A stretch of DNA of 58,675 nt from Arthrobacter sp. SW1 (GCF_001766675.1 NZ_MJLT01000010.1:1-58675), one strand, 5' to 3'; shown: positions 41,730 through 52,402, counted from the first letter of the stretch. Notes: generated by a model not told the origin, from the letters alone. A program made the numbers and translations.

Positions 41730-42044
41730 CTACGCCACCACCTTCAGGCCCACCACGCACACACCGATCCCGGCCAGCAGGGCCAGGCGTGCCGCCGTCG
41801 GGCGCTCAACCTTGGTGACCATCGCATAGGCGGCGGTCAGGACCACGCCGACTCCCACCCACACGGCATAGGCCGTTCCGGTGGGGATGCTCTGCATGGC
41901 GTAAGCCAGTCCGCCGGTGCTGGCGATGACGGAGACGAGGAAAACGAGGGACGGCACCGGGCGTTTGAAGCCCTTGGAACGGTGCAGCGCTGCGGCCCAG
42001 ACGGCCTCGAGTGCGCCGGAAAGAATGAGGACGATCCACGACAT
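41730..42044 (-). CDS. gdx: SMR-family guanidinium exporter subunit (Gdx/SugE-like)
   Basis: The 104-residue protein is a standard Gdx: Glu13 in 'MSWIVLILSGALEAVWAAAL', 'SIPTGTAYAVWVGVGVVL' and 'GVCVVGLKVV'. Such proteins exchange guanidinium for protons across the membrane. An AGGA lies 5 nt before the ATG and immediately after a guanidine-III riboswitch, which independently supports the substrate. It is the first gene of the two-gene SMR operon. Confidence 0.93.
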   Translation of the reverse strand: MSWIVLILSGALEAVWAAALHRSKGFKRPVPSLVFLVSVIASTGGLAYAMQSIPTGTAYAVWVGVGVVLTAAYAMVTKVERPTAARLALLAGIGVCVVGLKVVA

Positions 42045-42056
42045 GAGGTTTCCTTT

Positions 42057-42097
42057 GGCCAGTCTTGTCGCGTGCCGGGTACTGAACCGTCGTCCGG
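42057..42097 (-). promoter_or_regulatory. Guanidine-III (ykkC-III) riboswitch
   Basis: On the minus strand the 41 nt read CCGGACGA, GGTTCAGTACCCGG and ACAAGACTGGCC in order, the conserved blocks of the guanidine-III class: CCGGACGA, UACCCGG and ACAAGAC. The CCGG/CCGG stem and the second stem (CAGU with ACUG) form the expected H-type pseudoknot. Its 3' end abuts AAAGGA, the ribosome site of the SMR gene, so control is probably translational, with guanidine freeing the site. Confidence 0.87.
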
Positions 42098-42164
42098 AGG
42101 CCCTGGTGCCGGGCCTTGCCGTCTAGGGTAGCAAACGCCCGGCCGGCCGGGACGGGCGCCGGGC

Positions 42165-42767
42165 CTACTCGGTGACGCGGTCGATCGAGATCACGGCCAG
42201 GAAACCCCGGCCGAGAATTTCCGGGGTGCGGCGGTCCGAGCCGACCACGGTGTCGTAGCGGCCCAGCTCAGTGGGTTCGGCCGCCGGCGTGGAAGCATCG
42301 TCAGGATCAGCCCCGTCAACCACCGAAGCCTTGCCCTCCAGCAGGACCGCCAGCTGGCCCTCGAAGACCGGGTGGGCACGCTTCTTGGAGAGCTCGATGA
42401 TGGAGGTATAGCCCTTGAACGCTCCCGCACGGGAGATGACATTGAGGTCCCGGATATCGCCGGTGGGTAGCGCCGAGCCGGACTCGGCGTCGCCGGAGAA
42501 ACGGAACGGCCGGTACTTCTCCAGAGGGTATTCCTTGCCGTCCACGGTGAGCAGCAGCAGTTCACCGTCGATCACCGTGATGACCCGTTCCATGCCCGGG
42601 AACTTGGAGAAGGCACCCGCTGTGGCGACTTCGGCGATGCTGACCCGCCAGTCCCACGCGCCGTCCTGCGCGGAGGCGGCTTTCGGGTGGCTGGCGATTT
42701 CGCGCGTCACCCCGCCGCCGTTGCGCCAAGGTTCGGGCCGGATGTCGGAAAAGCGGACGATATCCAT
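42165..42767 (-). CDS. hutD: HutD/Ves-family cupin protein
   Basis: The 200-residue protein shows the HutD pattern 'PEPWRNGGGVTREIA', 'WDWRVSIAEVATAGAFSKFPGMERVITVIDGELLLL' and 'PFRFSGDAES'. HutD is a cupin-fold protein often found with histidine-utilisation genes; its biochemical role is not settled. No other hut gene is present here. AAGGTGG lies 4 nt before the ATG. Confidence 0.88.
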   Translation of the reverse strand: MDIVRFSDIRPEPWRNGGGVTREIASHPKAASAQDGAWDWRVSIAEVATAGAFSKFPGMERVITVIDGELLLLTVDGKEYPLEKYRPFRFSGDAESGSALPTGDIRDLNVISRAGAFKGYTSIIELSKKRAHPVFEGQLAVLLEGKASVVDGADPDDASTPAAEPTELGRYDTVVGSDRRTPEILGRGFLAVISIDRVTE

Positions 42768-42867
42768 GCACCCACCTTAACGGCGGACACCGTTCGAAAC
42801 GGGACGGCGCGGCTTGCTACCGTCTTGGGGTAGAGACTTGTCCGGAAAACATCGCTGGAGGCGCGGA

Positions 42868-43464
42868 ATGTTCGTCAAAGTGTGCGGCCTGAGCACGCCC
42901 GAATCCGTGCAGGCCGCCGTCGAAAGCGGCACGGACGCCGTCGGCTTCGTGCTCACCAAGAGCCCCCGCGAGGTCTCGCCCGAGCAGGCACGCGCCCTGT
43001 TGGCCGGCGTCCCTGAGGGGATTGCCGCCGTCGGCGTCTTCCGCCACGAAACCGCCGCCGACGCCGTCGCCACCGCCCGCGCCGCCGGCCTCGAATGGGT
43101 CCAGCTGCACGGCGCCCGCACGCCGGAGGACATCCGCACAGTGCACGACGCCGGCATGCGGCTGATCCGCGCCGTCACCCTGGGTGCCGCTCCGGAAGAG
43201 TTCGCGGACTGGGGCGAAGACCTGCTGTTGGTGGACGCCGCGGTCCCCGGCTCGGGCGAGGCCTGGGACTACGCGCTGATGCGCGACAAGGGCCTGGACG
43301 GCCGGAACTGGTTGCTGGCCGGCGGACTCTCGCCGGAGAACGTGGCGGACGCTGCCGAAGCGGCAGGCGCCTGGGGCGTGGACGTGTCCTCCGGCGTCGA
43401 ATCCTCCCGCGGGGTCAAGGACCTGGCGAAGGTGCGGGCATTCGTGAAGGCCGCGAAGGGCTGA
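42868..43464 (+). CDS. trpF: Phosphoribosylanthranilate isomerase
   Basis: The 198-residue TIM-barrel enzyme converts phosphoribosylanthranilate to CdRP in tryptophan synthesis. Motifs are 'FVKVCGLSTPESVQAA' with catalytic Cys6, 'VGVFRHE', 'WVQLHGARTPEDI', 'LLVDAAVPGSGEAWDY' and 'LLAGGLSPENVADA', ending 'GVDVSSGVE'. The ATG at 42868 has GGAG 7 nt upstream. Many actinobacteria lack trpF and use PriA instead, so a separate trpF away from other trp genes is notable; 'AVPGSGEAWDY' differs from the usual GGTG-F-DW form. Confidence 0.88.
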   Translation: MFVKVCGLSTPESVQAAVESGTDAVGFVLTKSPREVSPEQARALLAGVPEGIAAVGVFRHETAADAVATARAAGLEWVQLHGARTPEDIRTVHDAGMRLIRAVTLGAAPEEFADWGEDLLLVDAAVPGSGEAWDYALMRDKGLDGRNWLLAGGLSPENVADAAEAAGAWGVDVSSGVESSRGVKDLAKVRAFVKAAKG

Positions 43465-43562
43465 GGAGCCCGGTCCGGATTTCAGGGCGTGCCCCGATTT
43501 CAGGGGACGGTCAGGGCAAACCCCTAGCCTTGCTGTCAGAGGCAAGCGGCAGAATGGTAGGC

Positions 43563-43964
43563 ATGAAGACGCTCCTCAACATCATCTGGTTGGTTTTCGG
43601 CGGGTTCTGGCTGGCGCTGGGATACTTCGCGGCGGGCATCCTGTGCTGCATCCTGATCATCACCATTCCGTGGGGGATCGCGTCCTTCCGGATCGGTGCC
43701 TACACGCTGTGGCCCTTCGGCCGTGTGGTGGTGGACAAGCCGGGATCCGGCAACCCCTTCACGCTCCTGGGCAACGTGATCTGGCTGCTCGTGGCCGGCA
43801 TCTGGATCGCGATCGGCCACGTGGTCACCGCCGTCGCCATGGCCATCACCATCATCGGCATCCCGCTGGCCATCGCCAACCTGAAGCTGATTCCGGTGTC
43901 CCTCATGCCGCTCGGCAAGCAGATCGTGCCCAGCAACCAGCCTTTCGTGAGCAACTACCGCTAG
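43563..43964 (+). CDS. YccF-domain inner membrane protein
   Basis: The 133-residue protein consists of two copies of the YccF unit: 'LLNIIWLVFGGFWLALGYFAAGILCCILIITIPWGIASFRIGAYTLWPFG' and, after a short loop, 'LLGNVIWLLVAGIWIAIGHVVTAVAMAITIIGIPLAIANLKLIPVSLMPLG'. Each has a hydrophobic pair ending in a Leu/Met-x-Pro-(F/L)-G motif. The function of the family is unknown. The frame is open upstream only antisense to trpF. Confidence 0.9.
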   Translation: MKTLLNIIWLVFGGFWLALGYFAAGILCCILIITIPWGIASFRIGAYTLWPFGRVVVDKPGSGNPFTLLGNVIWLLVAGIWIAIGHVVTAVAMAITIIGIPLAIANLKLIPVSLMPLGKQIVPSNQPFVSNYR

Positions 43965-43974
43965 GACCTGCAGT

Positions 43975-44817
43975 TCAGCGGAACGCTTCCGCGTTCCGCT
44001 GTGCCCAAGCGGCGAAGGTCCGGGCCGGCCGCCCAAGGACCGTCTCGACGTCGGGACTCACCTGGAGTTCCTCAGCCGTCGGCCGACCGAGGATCGCGAG
44101 CGTGCCGTCGGCGACCGCTTCGGGCATCACTTCCAGCAGTTGTGCCCGCGCCTGATCGTGTCCAAGCTCGACGAAATCCACCCGCTCTCCGATGGCCTCG
44201 GCGAGGACCGCGGCACGTTGCCGCGGGCTGCTCGGTTCCGGGCCGGTGAGCACGTACCTCTTCCCGGCGTGGGCATCGCTCGTCAGGCAGGCCGCGGCTA
44301 CCCCGGCGATGTCAGCCGGGTCCACAGCCGGGAGCGCCACGTCGGCGTAAGGTGCGAACACCTTCCGCTCCTGCCGGATCGAAGGAGCCCACGCGAAGAC
44401 GTTGCTCGCGAAGCCGCCCGGCCGCAGGATCGTCCACTGGAGCCCGGACTCCCGGACGGCCTGTTCCAATGCCACGAGCGGCGCATGGGACGGAGATCCG
44501 GGCCGGGTGCCGGCGGCCTGGGAAGACTGCAGGACCACCCGTTTCACACCGGCCTCGGCGGCGCGCTGCATGACTGCCGCGCCGTCCACATGGGCTCCGG
44601 CACCGGAGACCATCAGGAAGAGCGCTTGCGCACCCTTCAGTGCCGGGGCGAGGCTGTCCGCGTGAGCCAGGTCCGCGGCGATGGGCGTGACCCCGCGGCG
44701 TGCAGGCAGCGGTGACGACATGCCGCGGGAGACGGCGGTGACGGGATGGCCGGCACCGGCCAAGGACTCAACGAGTACCCGTCCCACGTTGCCCGTGGCA
44801 CCAGTTACGACGATCAA
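43975..44817 (-). CDS. NmrA-family NAD(P)-binding protein (TTG start)
   Basis: The 280-residue protein starts with the atypical-SDR motif 'VVTGATGNVGRVLVESLAGAGH' and has 'GVKRVVLQSSQAAG', 'WTILRPGGFASNVF' and 'PAVDPADIAGVAAACL'. NmrA-like proteins bind NAD(P) and act as redox sensors or quinone reductases. The conserved region begins at the start, so I use TTG 44817, 6 nt after GGAG. It is divergent from an HxlR regulator, the same arrangement as E. coli ytfG (qorB) and ytfH. Confidence 0.88.
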   Translation of the reverse strand: MIVVTGATGNVGRVLVESLAGAGHPVTAVSRGMSSPLPARRGVTPIAADLAHADSLAPALKGAQALFLMVSGAGAHVDGAAVMQRAAEAGVKRVVLQSSQAAGTRPGSPSHAPLVALEQAVRESGLQWTILRPGGFASNVFAWAPSIRQERKVFAPYADVALPAVDPADIAGVAAACLTSDAHAGKRYVLTGPEPSSPRQRAAVLAEAIGERVDFVELGHDQARAQLLEVMPEAVADGTLAILGRPTAEELQVSPDVETVLGRPARTFAAWAQRNAEAFR

Positions 44818-44941
44818 GATGTTCTCCTTCGTTGCCTGTTTCCGGACGCATGCCGGGCATCCGGGCCGTCCGGACGACGGCTGCACGAGTAGGCTAGGAG
44901 GCCTCGCGCAACAGGTTCCCCCAGGAAAGTATTGGAGCGGC

Positions 44942-45322
44942 ATGGCCAAGCTTGACGAAACCCTCGCAGCCCCGGCCACGGGGTGCCGGATCAGCCCGGC
45001 AGTCGACCTGCTCTTCAGCCGGTGGACCACCCCGATCCTGTGGACGCTCAACCAATCGGGCCCGCTTCGCTTCGTTGACCTTCAGCAGCAACTGGGCAGC
45101 ATCACGGCCAAGGTCCTCACCCAGCGGCTTCGCCAGTTCGAACGCGACGGCCTGGTGGAGCGGCGCAGCTACGGGGAAGTGCCGCCGCGCGTGGAGTACG
45201 AAATCACGGACCTCGGACGGAGCCTCTCGCCCGTGTTCGCATCCCTGGCGTACTGGACCGAGAACCATTTGCCGGCTGTCGAGGAAGCCCGCGCTTCCTA
45301 CACCGGCCCGCTGCCGCGGTAG
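44942..45322 (+). CDS. HxlR-family transcriptional regulator
   Basis: The 126-residue winged-helix protein has the HxlR pattern 'CRISPAVDLLFSRWTTPILWTLNQSGPLRFVDLQQQLGSITAKVLTQRLRQFERDGLVERRSYGEVPPRVEYEITDLGRSL'. A single Cys near the N terminus (Cys15) is the usual sensing residue for quinones, aldehydes or electrophiles in this family. GGAG lies 4 nt before the ATG. A perfect CGTCCGGACG palindrome in the intergenic region (about 44868-44877) is a candidate operator shared with the divergent NmrA gene. Confidence 0.92.
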   Translation: MAKLDETLAAPATGCRISPAVDLLFSRWTTPILWTLNQSGPLRFVDLQQQLGSITAKVLTQRLRQFERDGLVERRSYGEVPPRVEYEITDLGRSLSPVFASLAYWTENHLPAVEEARASYTGPLPR

Positions 45323-45367
45323 ACGTTACGGAGAAACATGCCGGCGAAAGCTAAACCCGCCGGAACG

Positions 45368-46168
45368 CTAGACGCGCTTGAAAGAACCACCCTGCATGAG
45401 CGCCACCACGGACGAGGCATCCAGCCCCGCGGCGATCTCCACGTCCTCCGGGTAGCCCATGCCGATCAGCTCCCGCCCGCTGGAGCAGCCGCGCAGGAAT
45501 TCCGGCAGGTTCGGCTCGGCGGCATCGTAGGCTGCGGCCGCCATGAGGGCCTCCGGCGAGAACGCCTCGGGGCTGAACACTTCGCGCCCGGCTGCGACCA
45601 GTCCGGCCAGGAACGCACCCGCGCCCCAGAGGTCCTCCACAGCGGGCCGGAGCCCGCCATCGTGATGCAGTCCGCCGTCGTTCCCCGGTCCGCCGTGGTG
45701 CCATAGCTCGCCGGCCGCGATGACGGCGATCACCGCATCCTCCGGAAGCGTGGCGAGCACCCACTCGGCCGTGGCCGCGGCGTTGCGCAGGCAGACGGCG
45801 CTCAGCAGCGGCACCTCACCCGCCAGTTCGTGGCAGATGGCCGAGCCGTTGGGGGAGGGCAGCACCACGCGCTCCAGGCCGGGCGTGTCCCGCAGGCTCG
45901 CCGGAGACAGGCTCAGCCCGCCGCCGTTCCGCGGCCCCGCCAGCGTGGCTCCGTGGTGTACGGCGAAGTCTTCCGCGCCGGTGTCCTTCCAGCGGTACGG
46001 GTAGACGTCCACCCCGCGCTCGACGGCGACGCTCACGCAGGTGCTGAACGACAGCACGTCCACCACCACCGCAAGGTCCGCGCCGGACGCGACCGTGCGG
46101 GCGCCGTCGAGCCCCCACTCGAAGCGGATCCGGTACGGCAGCTGCCGGTGCACGGCCCCGGCGGTCAT
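45368..46168 (-). CDS. 2-phosphosulfolactate phosphatase-like protein (ComB family)
   Basis: The 266-residue protein matches ComB: 'DLAVVVDVLSFSTCVSVAVERGVDVYPY', 'GGLSLSPASL', 'VVLPSPNGSAICHEL' and 'LLSAVCLRNAAATAEW'. ComB removes phosphate from 2-phosphosulfolactate in coenzyme M or sulfolactate synthesis, but actinobacteria do not make coenzyme M, so the physiological substrate may differ. A Gly/His stretch ('HHGGPGNDGGLHHDGG') sits in a loop. Its start overlaps the upstream DUF4031-HD gene by 4 nt. Confidence 0.85.
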   Translation of the reverse strand: MTAGAVHRQLPYRIRFEWGLDGARTVASGADLAVVVDVLSFSTCVSVAVERGVDVYPYRWKDTGAEDFAVHHGATLAGPRNGGGLSLSPASLRDTPGLERVVLPSPNGSAICHELAGEVPLLSAVCLRNAAATAEWVLATLPEDAVIAVIAAGELWHHGGPGNDGGLHHDGGLRPAVEDLWGAGAFLAGLVAAGREVFSPEAFSPEALMAAAAYDAAEPNLPEFLRGCSSGRELIGMGYPEDVEIAAGLDASSVVALMQGGSFKRV

Positions 46169-47034
46169 GCCAGTTCCGCCTGCAGGTTGCGGCGCGCGGC
46201 GTCGAGCCAAAGCTCCCGGGCGCGGGCGTTATGGAACAGGGGGTCCAGCGCCAGCAGTCGGCGGACGACGGCGGCGCGGCCGGTGGCGAAGTCGGCGTCG
46301 CTGACGTGCGCGTAGTCTTCGCGGACGGCGGCGAGGTAGCGGGCGTACGCCGCCGGTTCGGCGCCGAGGACGGAGAGGTCCGCGTCGCAGAGCAGGGCGC
46401 CGGCGTAGTCATCGGGTGCGGGATCGTGGCTTGCGGTGAGCCGGACCAAACGGGCGACCTCGGCGATGTCGTCCTCCGGCAGGCCGACGGAGGTCAGCCG
46501 TTTCTCCGCGAGGAGCGCTGATTCCTCCTCGTCCGTGCCCGCAATCCCTTCGTAGACGGCGTCATGGAACCACGCCGCCAGGGCCACCGTCCGGGCGGGC
46601 AGCGCCGGTTCGGTCAACACGTCCAGGGCTTCGAGGACCGCCAGGAGGTGGGTGCGGCTGTGGTACTTCCGGTGGTCTTCGCCCCAGCGTTCCAGCAGCT
46701 CGAAGCCGAGCTCTTCATGACCGGGCAGGATGGAATTCCAGCGCTCCAGCAGGGGCACGGTGAGGGCCTTGCTGCGCTGCCGGGCCGGGATCCGCAGGCC
46801 GCTGGCGATCAGCTTGCGCACCAGCACCCCGGCTTCCACGGGAATCGCCCCGGCGGCGACGAGCTCCGCGTAACGGTGCTCGGCGACGTCGTAATGGTCG
46901 CCGTCGAACGCCCGCTCCGGAACGCCGGCCATCAAGGCGAAAGCGTGCAGTTCCTCAAGGGAAGTATCGGACACCAAATGGGAGAACACGGTCCCGTGCG
47001 CGGGCCATAGGGGCGGATCCACATAGACGGCCAT
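46165..47034 (-). CDS. DUF4031 plus HD-domain phosphohydrolase fusion
   Basis: The 289-residue protein has an N-terminal DUF4031 domain (about 1-82: 'MAVYVDPPLWPAHGTVFSHLVSDTSLEELHAFA...DHYDVAEHRY') and a C-terminal HD-type domain from about 95 with 'YHSRTHLLAVLEAL' (His125/129), 'AWFHDAVYEG' (His157-Asp158) and 'LLCDADLSVLG'. The HD part should be a metal-dependent phosphohydrolase. TACACT lies 6 nt before the ATG at 47034, predicting a leaderless message; a TTG two codons upstream is in frame but overlaps the -10-proximal bases. It is coupled to the ComB-like gene. Confidence 0.86.
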   Translation of the reverse strand: MAVYVDPPLWPAHGTVFSHLVSDTSLEELHAFALMAGVPERAFDGDHYDVAEHRYAELVAAGAIPVEAGVLVRKLIASGLRIPARQRSKALTVPLLERWNSILPGHEELGFELLERWGEDHRKYHSRTHLLAVLEALDVLTEPALPARTVALAAWFHDAVYEGIAGTDEEESALLAEKRLTSVGLPEDDIAEVARLVRLTASHDPAPDDYAGALLCDADLSVLGAEPAAYARYLAAVREDYAHVSDADFATGRAAVVRRLLALDPLFHNARARELWLDAARRNLQAELA

Positions 47035-47112
47035 GGCCAAAGTGTAGCCCCGGCGGCGGGTCCGGCAAGGGGACGGCCGGCCCTGCCGCCGTCGTTCGGC
47101 TCAGGGCGCCGC

Positions 47113-48447
47113 TCAGCGCTCCGCCGGCAGGATGTTCTGGTTGCCGCGGAAGGTGTTCTCCGGATCGAACTCGCGCTTGACCTGCGAGAGCCGGCGGTAG
47201 TTCTCCTCGCCGTACGCGGCCATGATGCGGTCCTGCCCTTCGTGGCCGATGAAGTTCAGCCACACGCCGCCCGTGGTGTACGGGGCGATGTCCTCGCGGA
47301 ACCGTTTCACCCAGGCCTTGGCCTCCTGCCCGCCCTCGGGAGTGTCGGCCAGCCCGAAGGGGTGGCTCACCCAGGCGGCACTGCGATTTTGCAGGGGAGT
47401 GGCCGCGGCGGCCGACCCGCCCACAGCCCCGCCCCAGCGGGCAATGAGCTGCTGCGAACTCTCGCCCGGCAGATGGTTCGCCGAATCCACGAACAGCTCC
47501 AGGGCGTCATCCGTGAGTTCGTCGTGGTAGTCCGCGCTCCAGTAGTTGTACTTGCCCGGCGGGTCGTCGATCATGCATTGGAAATCCGCGTAGCCCATGG
47601 GCGCCACCAGGTCCACGGCCGGCCCCATCGCGCGGAAGGGCTGGACATGTTCCGCGCCTTCCTCGGAGTCGCCCGCGTAGAGGTACGCCACGCCTACCGC
47701 CATCTTTCCCACCATGTCCTCCGGGACGAACGGTTCCGGCGGGGCGGTGAGGTAGACAAGCGCGGTCCCGACGGCGTCGGGGGCTTCCAGCGCCGCGCCC
47801 CGGAAGCCGCGGCTCACCTCCGTTGCGGCGGCGCCGGGGAAAAGCATGAGTCCGGCCTGCACTGTGGGGCCAAGGTCCCGGAGCCCGAAGGTGAAGGAGG
47901 TGGCGACGCCGAAGTTCCCGCCTCCGCCGTGCAGGGCCCAGAAGAGTTCGGGGTTCTCCTGCGCGCTCGCGGTCACCTGGTCCCCGGCCGCCGTCACGAG
48001 GTCCACGGAGAGCAGGTTGTCGCAGGCGAAGCCGAAGGAGCGCTCCAGCCAGCCCGAGCCACCGCCCAGGGTAAAGCCGGCCACGCCGGTGGTGGAGGCG
48101 CGGCCGCCCGTGGTGGCCAGCCCGTGTACCTGGGTGGCGCGGTCGAACTCGCCCCACGTCACGCCGGATCCGACCGTGATGGCGCGGGCGTCACGGTCCA
48201 CGTTGATGGATTTCATGGGCCTGACGTCCACCACCAGGCCGTCGTCGTTGGTGGACATTCCTGCCACCGAGTGGCCGCCGGCGCGCACCGCAACATCAAG
48301 ACGGTGGACGCGGGCGTAGTGAAGTGCCTCGGCCACGTCCGCGGGCGATGCACACTGGGCGATCACCGCCGGGCGGCGGTCGATCATCGCGTTGAAAAGC
48401 TTCCGCTTTTCCTCATAGTCCGGGCTGCCGGGCCGGGTCCATTCCAT
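47113..48447 (-). CDS. FAD-linked oxidoreductase, berberine-bridge-enzyme type
   Basis: The 444-residue flavoprotein has the PCMH-type FAD domain with 'VRAGGHSVAGMST', where His59 is the usual covalent FAD attachment site, 'TTGVAGFTLGGGSGWLERSFGFACDNL' and 'ENPELFWALHGGGGNFGVATSFTFGL', and the BBE C-terminal motif 'YYG.NYRRL'-like 'YGEENYRRLSQVKREFDPENTFRGNQNI'. The second Cys seen in bicovalent members is missing (VAGF). It probably oxidises sugars or alcohols. It stands alone. Confidence 0.9.
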   Translation of the reverse strand: MEWTRPGSPDYEEKRKLFNAMIDRRPAVIAQCASPADVAEALHYARVHRLDVAVRAGGHSVAGMSTNDDGLVVDVRPMKSINVDRDARAITVGSGVTWGEFDRATQVHGLATTGGRASTTGVAGFTLGGGSGWLERSFGFACDNLLSVDLVTAAGDQVTASAQENPELFWALHGGGGNFGVATSFTFGLRDLGPTVQAGLMLFPGAAATEVSRGFRGAALEAPDAVGTALVYLTAPPEPFVPEDMVGKMAVGVAYLYAGDSEEGAEHVQPFRAMGPAVDLVAPMGYADFQCMIDDPPGKYNYWSADYHDELTDDALELFVDSANHLPGESSQQLIARWGGAVGGSAAAATPLQNRSAAWVSHPFGLADTPEGGQEAKAWVKRFREDIAPYTTGGVWLNFIGHEGQDRIMAAYGEENYRRLSQVKREFDPENTFRGNQNILPAER

Positions 48448-48582
48448 GGCACACCTCCGCGTCCACGGCCCTACCCCTCACGCAAAAGGGTACGGCTCCG
48501 AGCAGCCGCCAACCATGGGGAAACCCTTAGGAAATTCTTTCGGCCGGGCCGCTTCTGCCCGGGGCCGCATGGGCCTGGAAAA

Positions 48583-48601
48583 ACGAGTACCGCCTACTCG
48601 T
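48583..48601. promoter_or_regulatory. Perfect inverted repeat upstream of the small secreted protein
   Basis: ACGAGTA and TACTCGT flank CCGCC in the 270-bp gap between the BBE-type gene and the secreted-protein gene. It is a possible operator for the latter. The rest of the gap has no recognisable gene; short GC-rich pairing and a U-rich TTTCTTTTT stretch lie near 48695. Confidence 0.35.
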
Positions 48602-48717
48602 GCGGAGGCGCCGCCGGAGGCCGTTAATTGGAGCATGGCATGACCTGTGCCAGGAGGCTGTGCCTGTTCCAAGGACGGCCCCAAACCGAGGTTTCTTTTT
48701 GATAGGGAGGAAAAGCA

Positions 48718-49029
48718 ATGGCTTGGATCAGGGCATCGGCCGCGGCCGGTGCCGTTCTGTTCGCGGGAATGCTGGGTTTCGCCCCGGCAGCCTCCGCGAC
48801 TATCCACCCGATCGTCGAATCCGCTGATTGCGCCAATGCGACGGCGGACGCGCACCATCCCCTCGGAGATGTGGCGGATCCCATCGGAGCGACGCCGGGC
48901 TTCGGAAGCCATTCCGATACGAGCAGCCTGCGGGCGATCATCGTGATTTCGGACGGGTTCACCGATTTCTCTAGCCCGGCGATGTTCGGCCACAAGCTCG
49001 ACGGCGTGTGCGGACACGCAGGGCCTTAA
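48718..49029 (+). CDS. Small secreted protein of unknown function
   Basis: The 103-residue protein has a clear Sec signal peptide: 'MAWIRASAAAGAVLFAGMLG' then 'FAPAASA' with cleavage after Ala27. The mature 76-residue part is acidic and histidine-containing and has two cysteines ('ESADCANA' and 'DGVCGHAGP') that could form a disulfide linking its ends. GGGAGG lies 9 nt upstream. I do not recognise a family. A strong terminator follows, so it is a monocistronic unit. Confidence 0.8.
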   Translation: MAWIRASAAAGAVLFAGMLGFAPAASATIHPIVESADCANATADAHHPLGDVADPIGATPGFGSHSDTSSLRAIIVISDGFTDFSSPAMFGHKLDGVCGHAGP

Positions 49030-49053
49030 GGTCGCCAAGCGCTCCGTACACCG

Positions 49054-49090
49054 AAACGGTGCCCGTCTCGAAAGAGGCCGGGCGCCGTTT
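49054..49090 (+). terminator. Terminator after the small secreted protein
   Basis: AAACGGTGCCCG and CGGGCGCCGTTT pair with one wobble around a 13-nt loop, followed by TTCTG. It lies between convergent genes and may serve both. Confidence 0.8.
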
Positions 49091-49107
49091 TCTGTGGGGG
49101 GGCTGCG

Positions 49108-49578
49108 TCAGCTCTTCCGTTTGACCGCTTCCACGCTGAGGGATGCCAGGCCTTTTTCGAAGTCCTTGCCCACCATCTTGTCCATGTTCATGACCAAGGA
49201 GAACAGCTTGGAGAGGAGGGTTTTGTTTTCGCCGGTCATGGCCCAGGTGACCCGGGTGGCGCCGCCTTCCGGAACGAAAGTGAACACGGTGGGGTTCACG
49301 CCCTTGAAGGGCTTGATGAATTCCAGGCGGATGCGGACCCGGGACGGTTCGTCCGAGCCCACGATTTCCATGTTGCCGGAGCCCACTTTGTTGTTGCCGG
49401 TCCATTCGTATTTGGCGCCGACGCCGGATTCCGGGCCGGAGTAGCTGCGGCTGAGGTTGGGGTCCATGGCTTCCCAGGGCGACCATTTGGTCCATTCGTG
49501 GAAGTCGTTGACCAGGGGGAAGATCGCGGATGGGGGAGCCGGGATCAGGGCGGAACGGGAGACGGTGAAGGTGCTCAT
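49108..49578 (-). CDS. SRPBCC-family protein (polyketide cyclase/dehydrase type)
   Basis: The 156-residue protein follows the SRPBCC pattern: 'SRSALIPAPPSAIFPLVNDFHEWTKWSPWEAMDPN', 'YEWTGNNKVGSGNMEIV', 'IRLEFIKPFKGVNPTVFTF', 'TRVTWAMTGENK' and a C-terminal helix 'MVGKDFEKGLASLS'. The 'DF.EW.KWSPWE' opening is typical of the polyketide_cyc2 subgroup. The ligand is unknown. It is divergent from clpB. Confidence 0.88.
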   Translation of the reverse strand: MSTFTVSRSALIPAPPSAIFPLVNDFHEWTKWSPWEAMDPNLSRSYSGPESGVGAKYEWTGNNKVGSGNMEIVGSDEPSRVRIRLEFIKPFKGVNPTVFTFVPEGGATRVTWAMTGENKTLLSKLFSLVMNMDKMVGKDFEKGLASLSVEAVKRKS

Positions 49579-49643
49579 GCGCACATGGTACGTCTGGACA
49601 GTCCCGCGGACGTGGACCAGCATGGACCACAAGAGGCCTGTTT

Positions 49644-49696
49644 CAAAGTTGAGCGTGATAGACTCAAGTTTGTAAGACTTGCTTGACTCAACTTTG
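49644..49696 (+). promoter_or_regulatory. HAIR element (HspR operator) and promoter of clpB
   Basis: GTTGAGC-N7-ACTCAAG (49648-49668) matches the HspR operator consensus CTTGAGT-N7-ACTCAAG with two differences. TTGAGC (49649-49654) and TAAGAC (49673-49678), 18 bp apart, make a plausible promoter that the repressor would cover. The second half GACTCAACTTTG (49685-49696) repeats GACTCAAGTTTG (49661-49672), and CAAAGTTGAG/CTCAACTTTG form an outer inverted repeat. Confidence 0.85.
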
Positions 49697-49727
49697 GAAA
49701 AATCCCAGCTTCCCGAAAGGAGCTCTT

Positions 49728-52397
<2,670 letters not shown>

Positions 52398-52402
52398 CAG
52401 AC

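Noticed and set aside
45341..45363. Terminator between the HxlR and ComB-like genes
   Set aside because: CCGGCG and CGCCGG can pair, but the stem is only 6 bp with an 11-nt loop and no U-tract.
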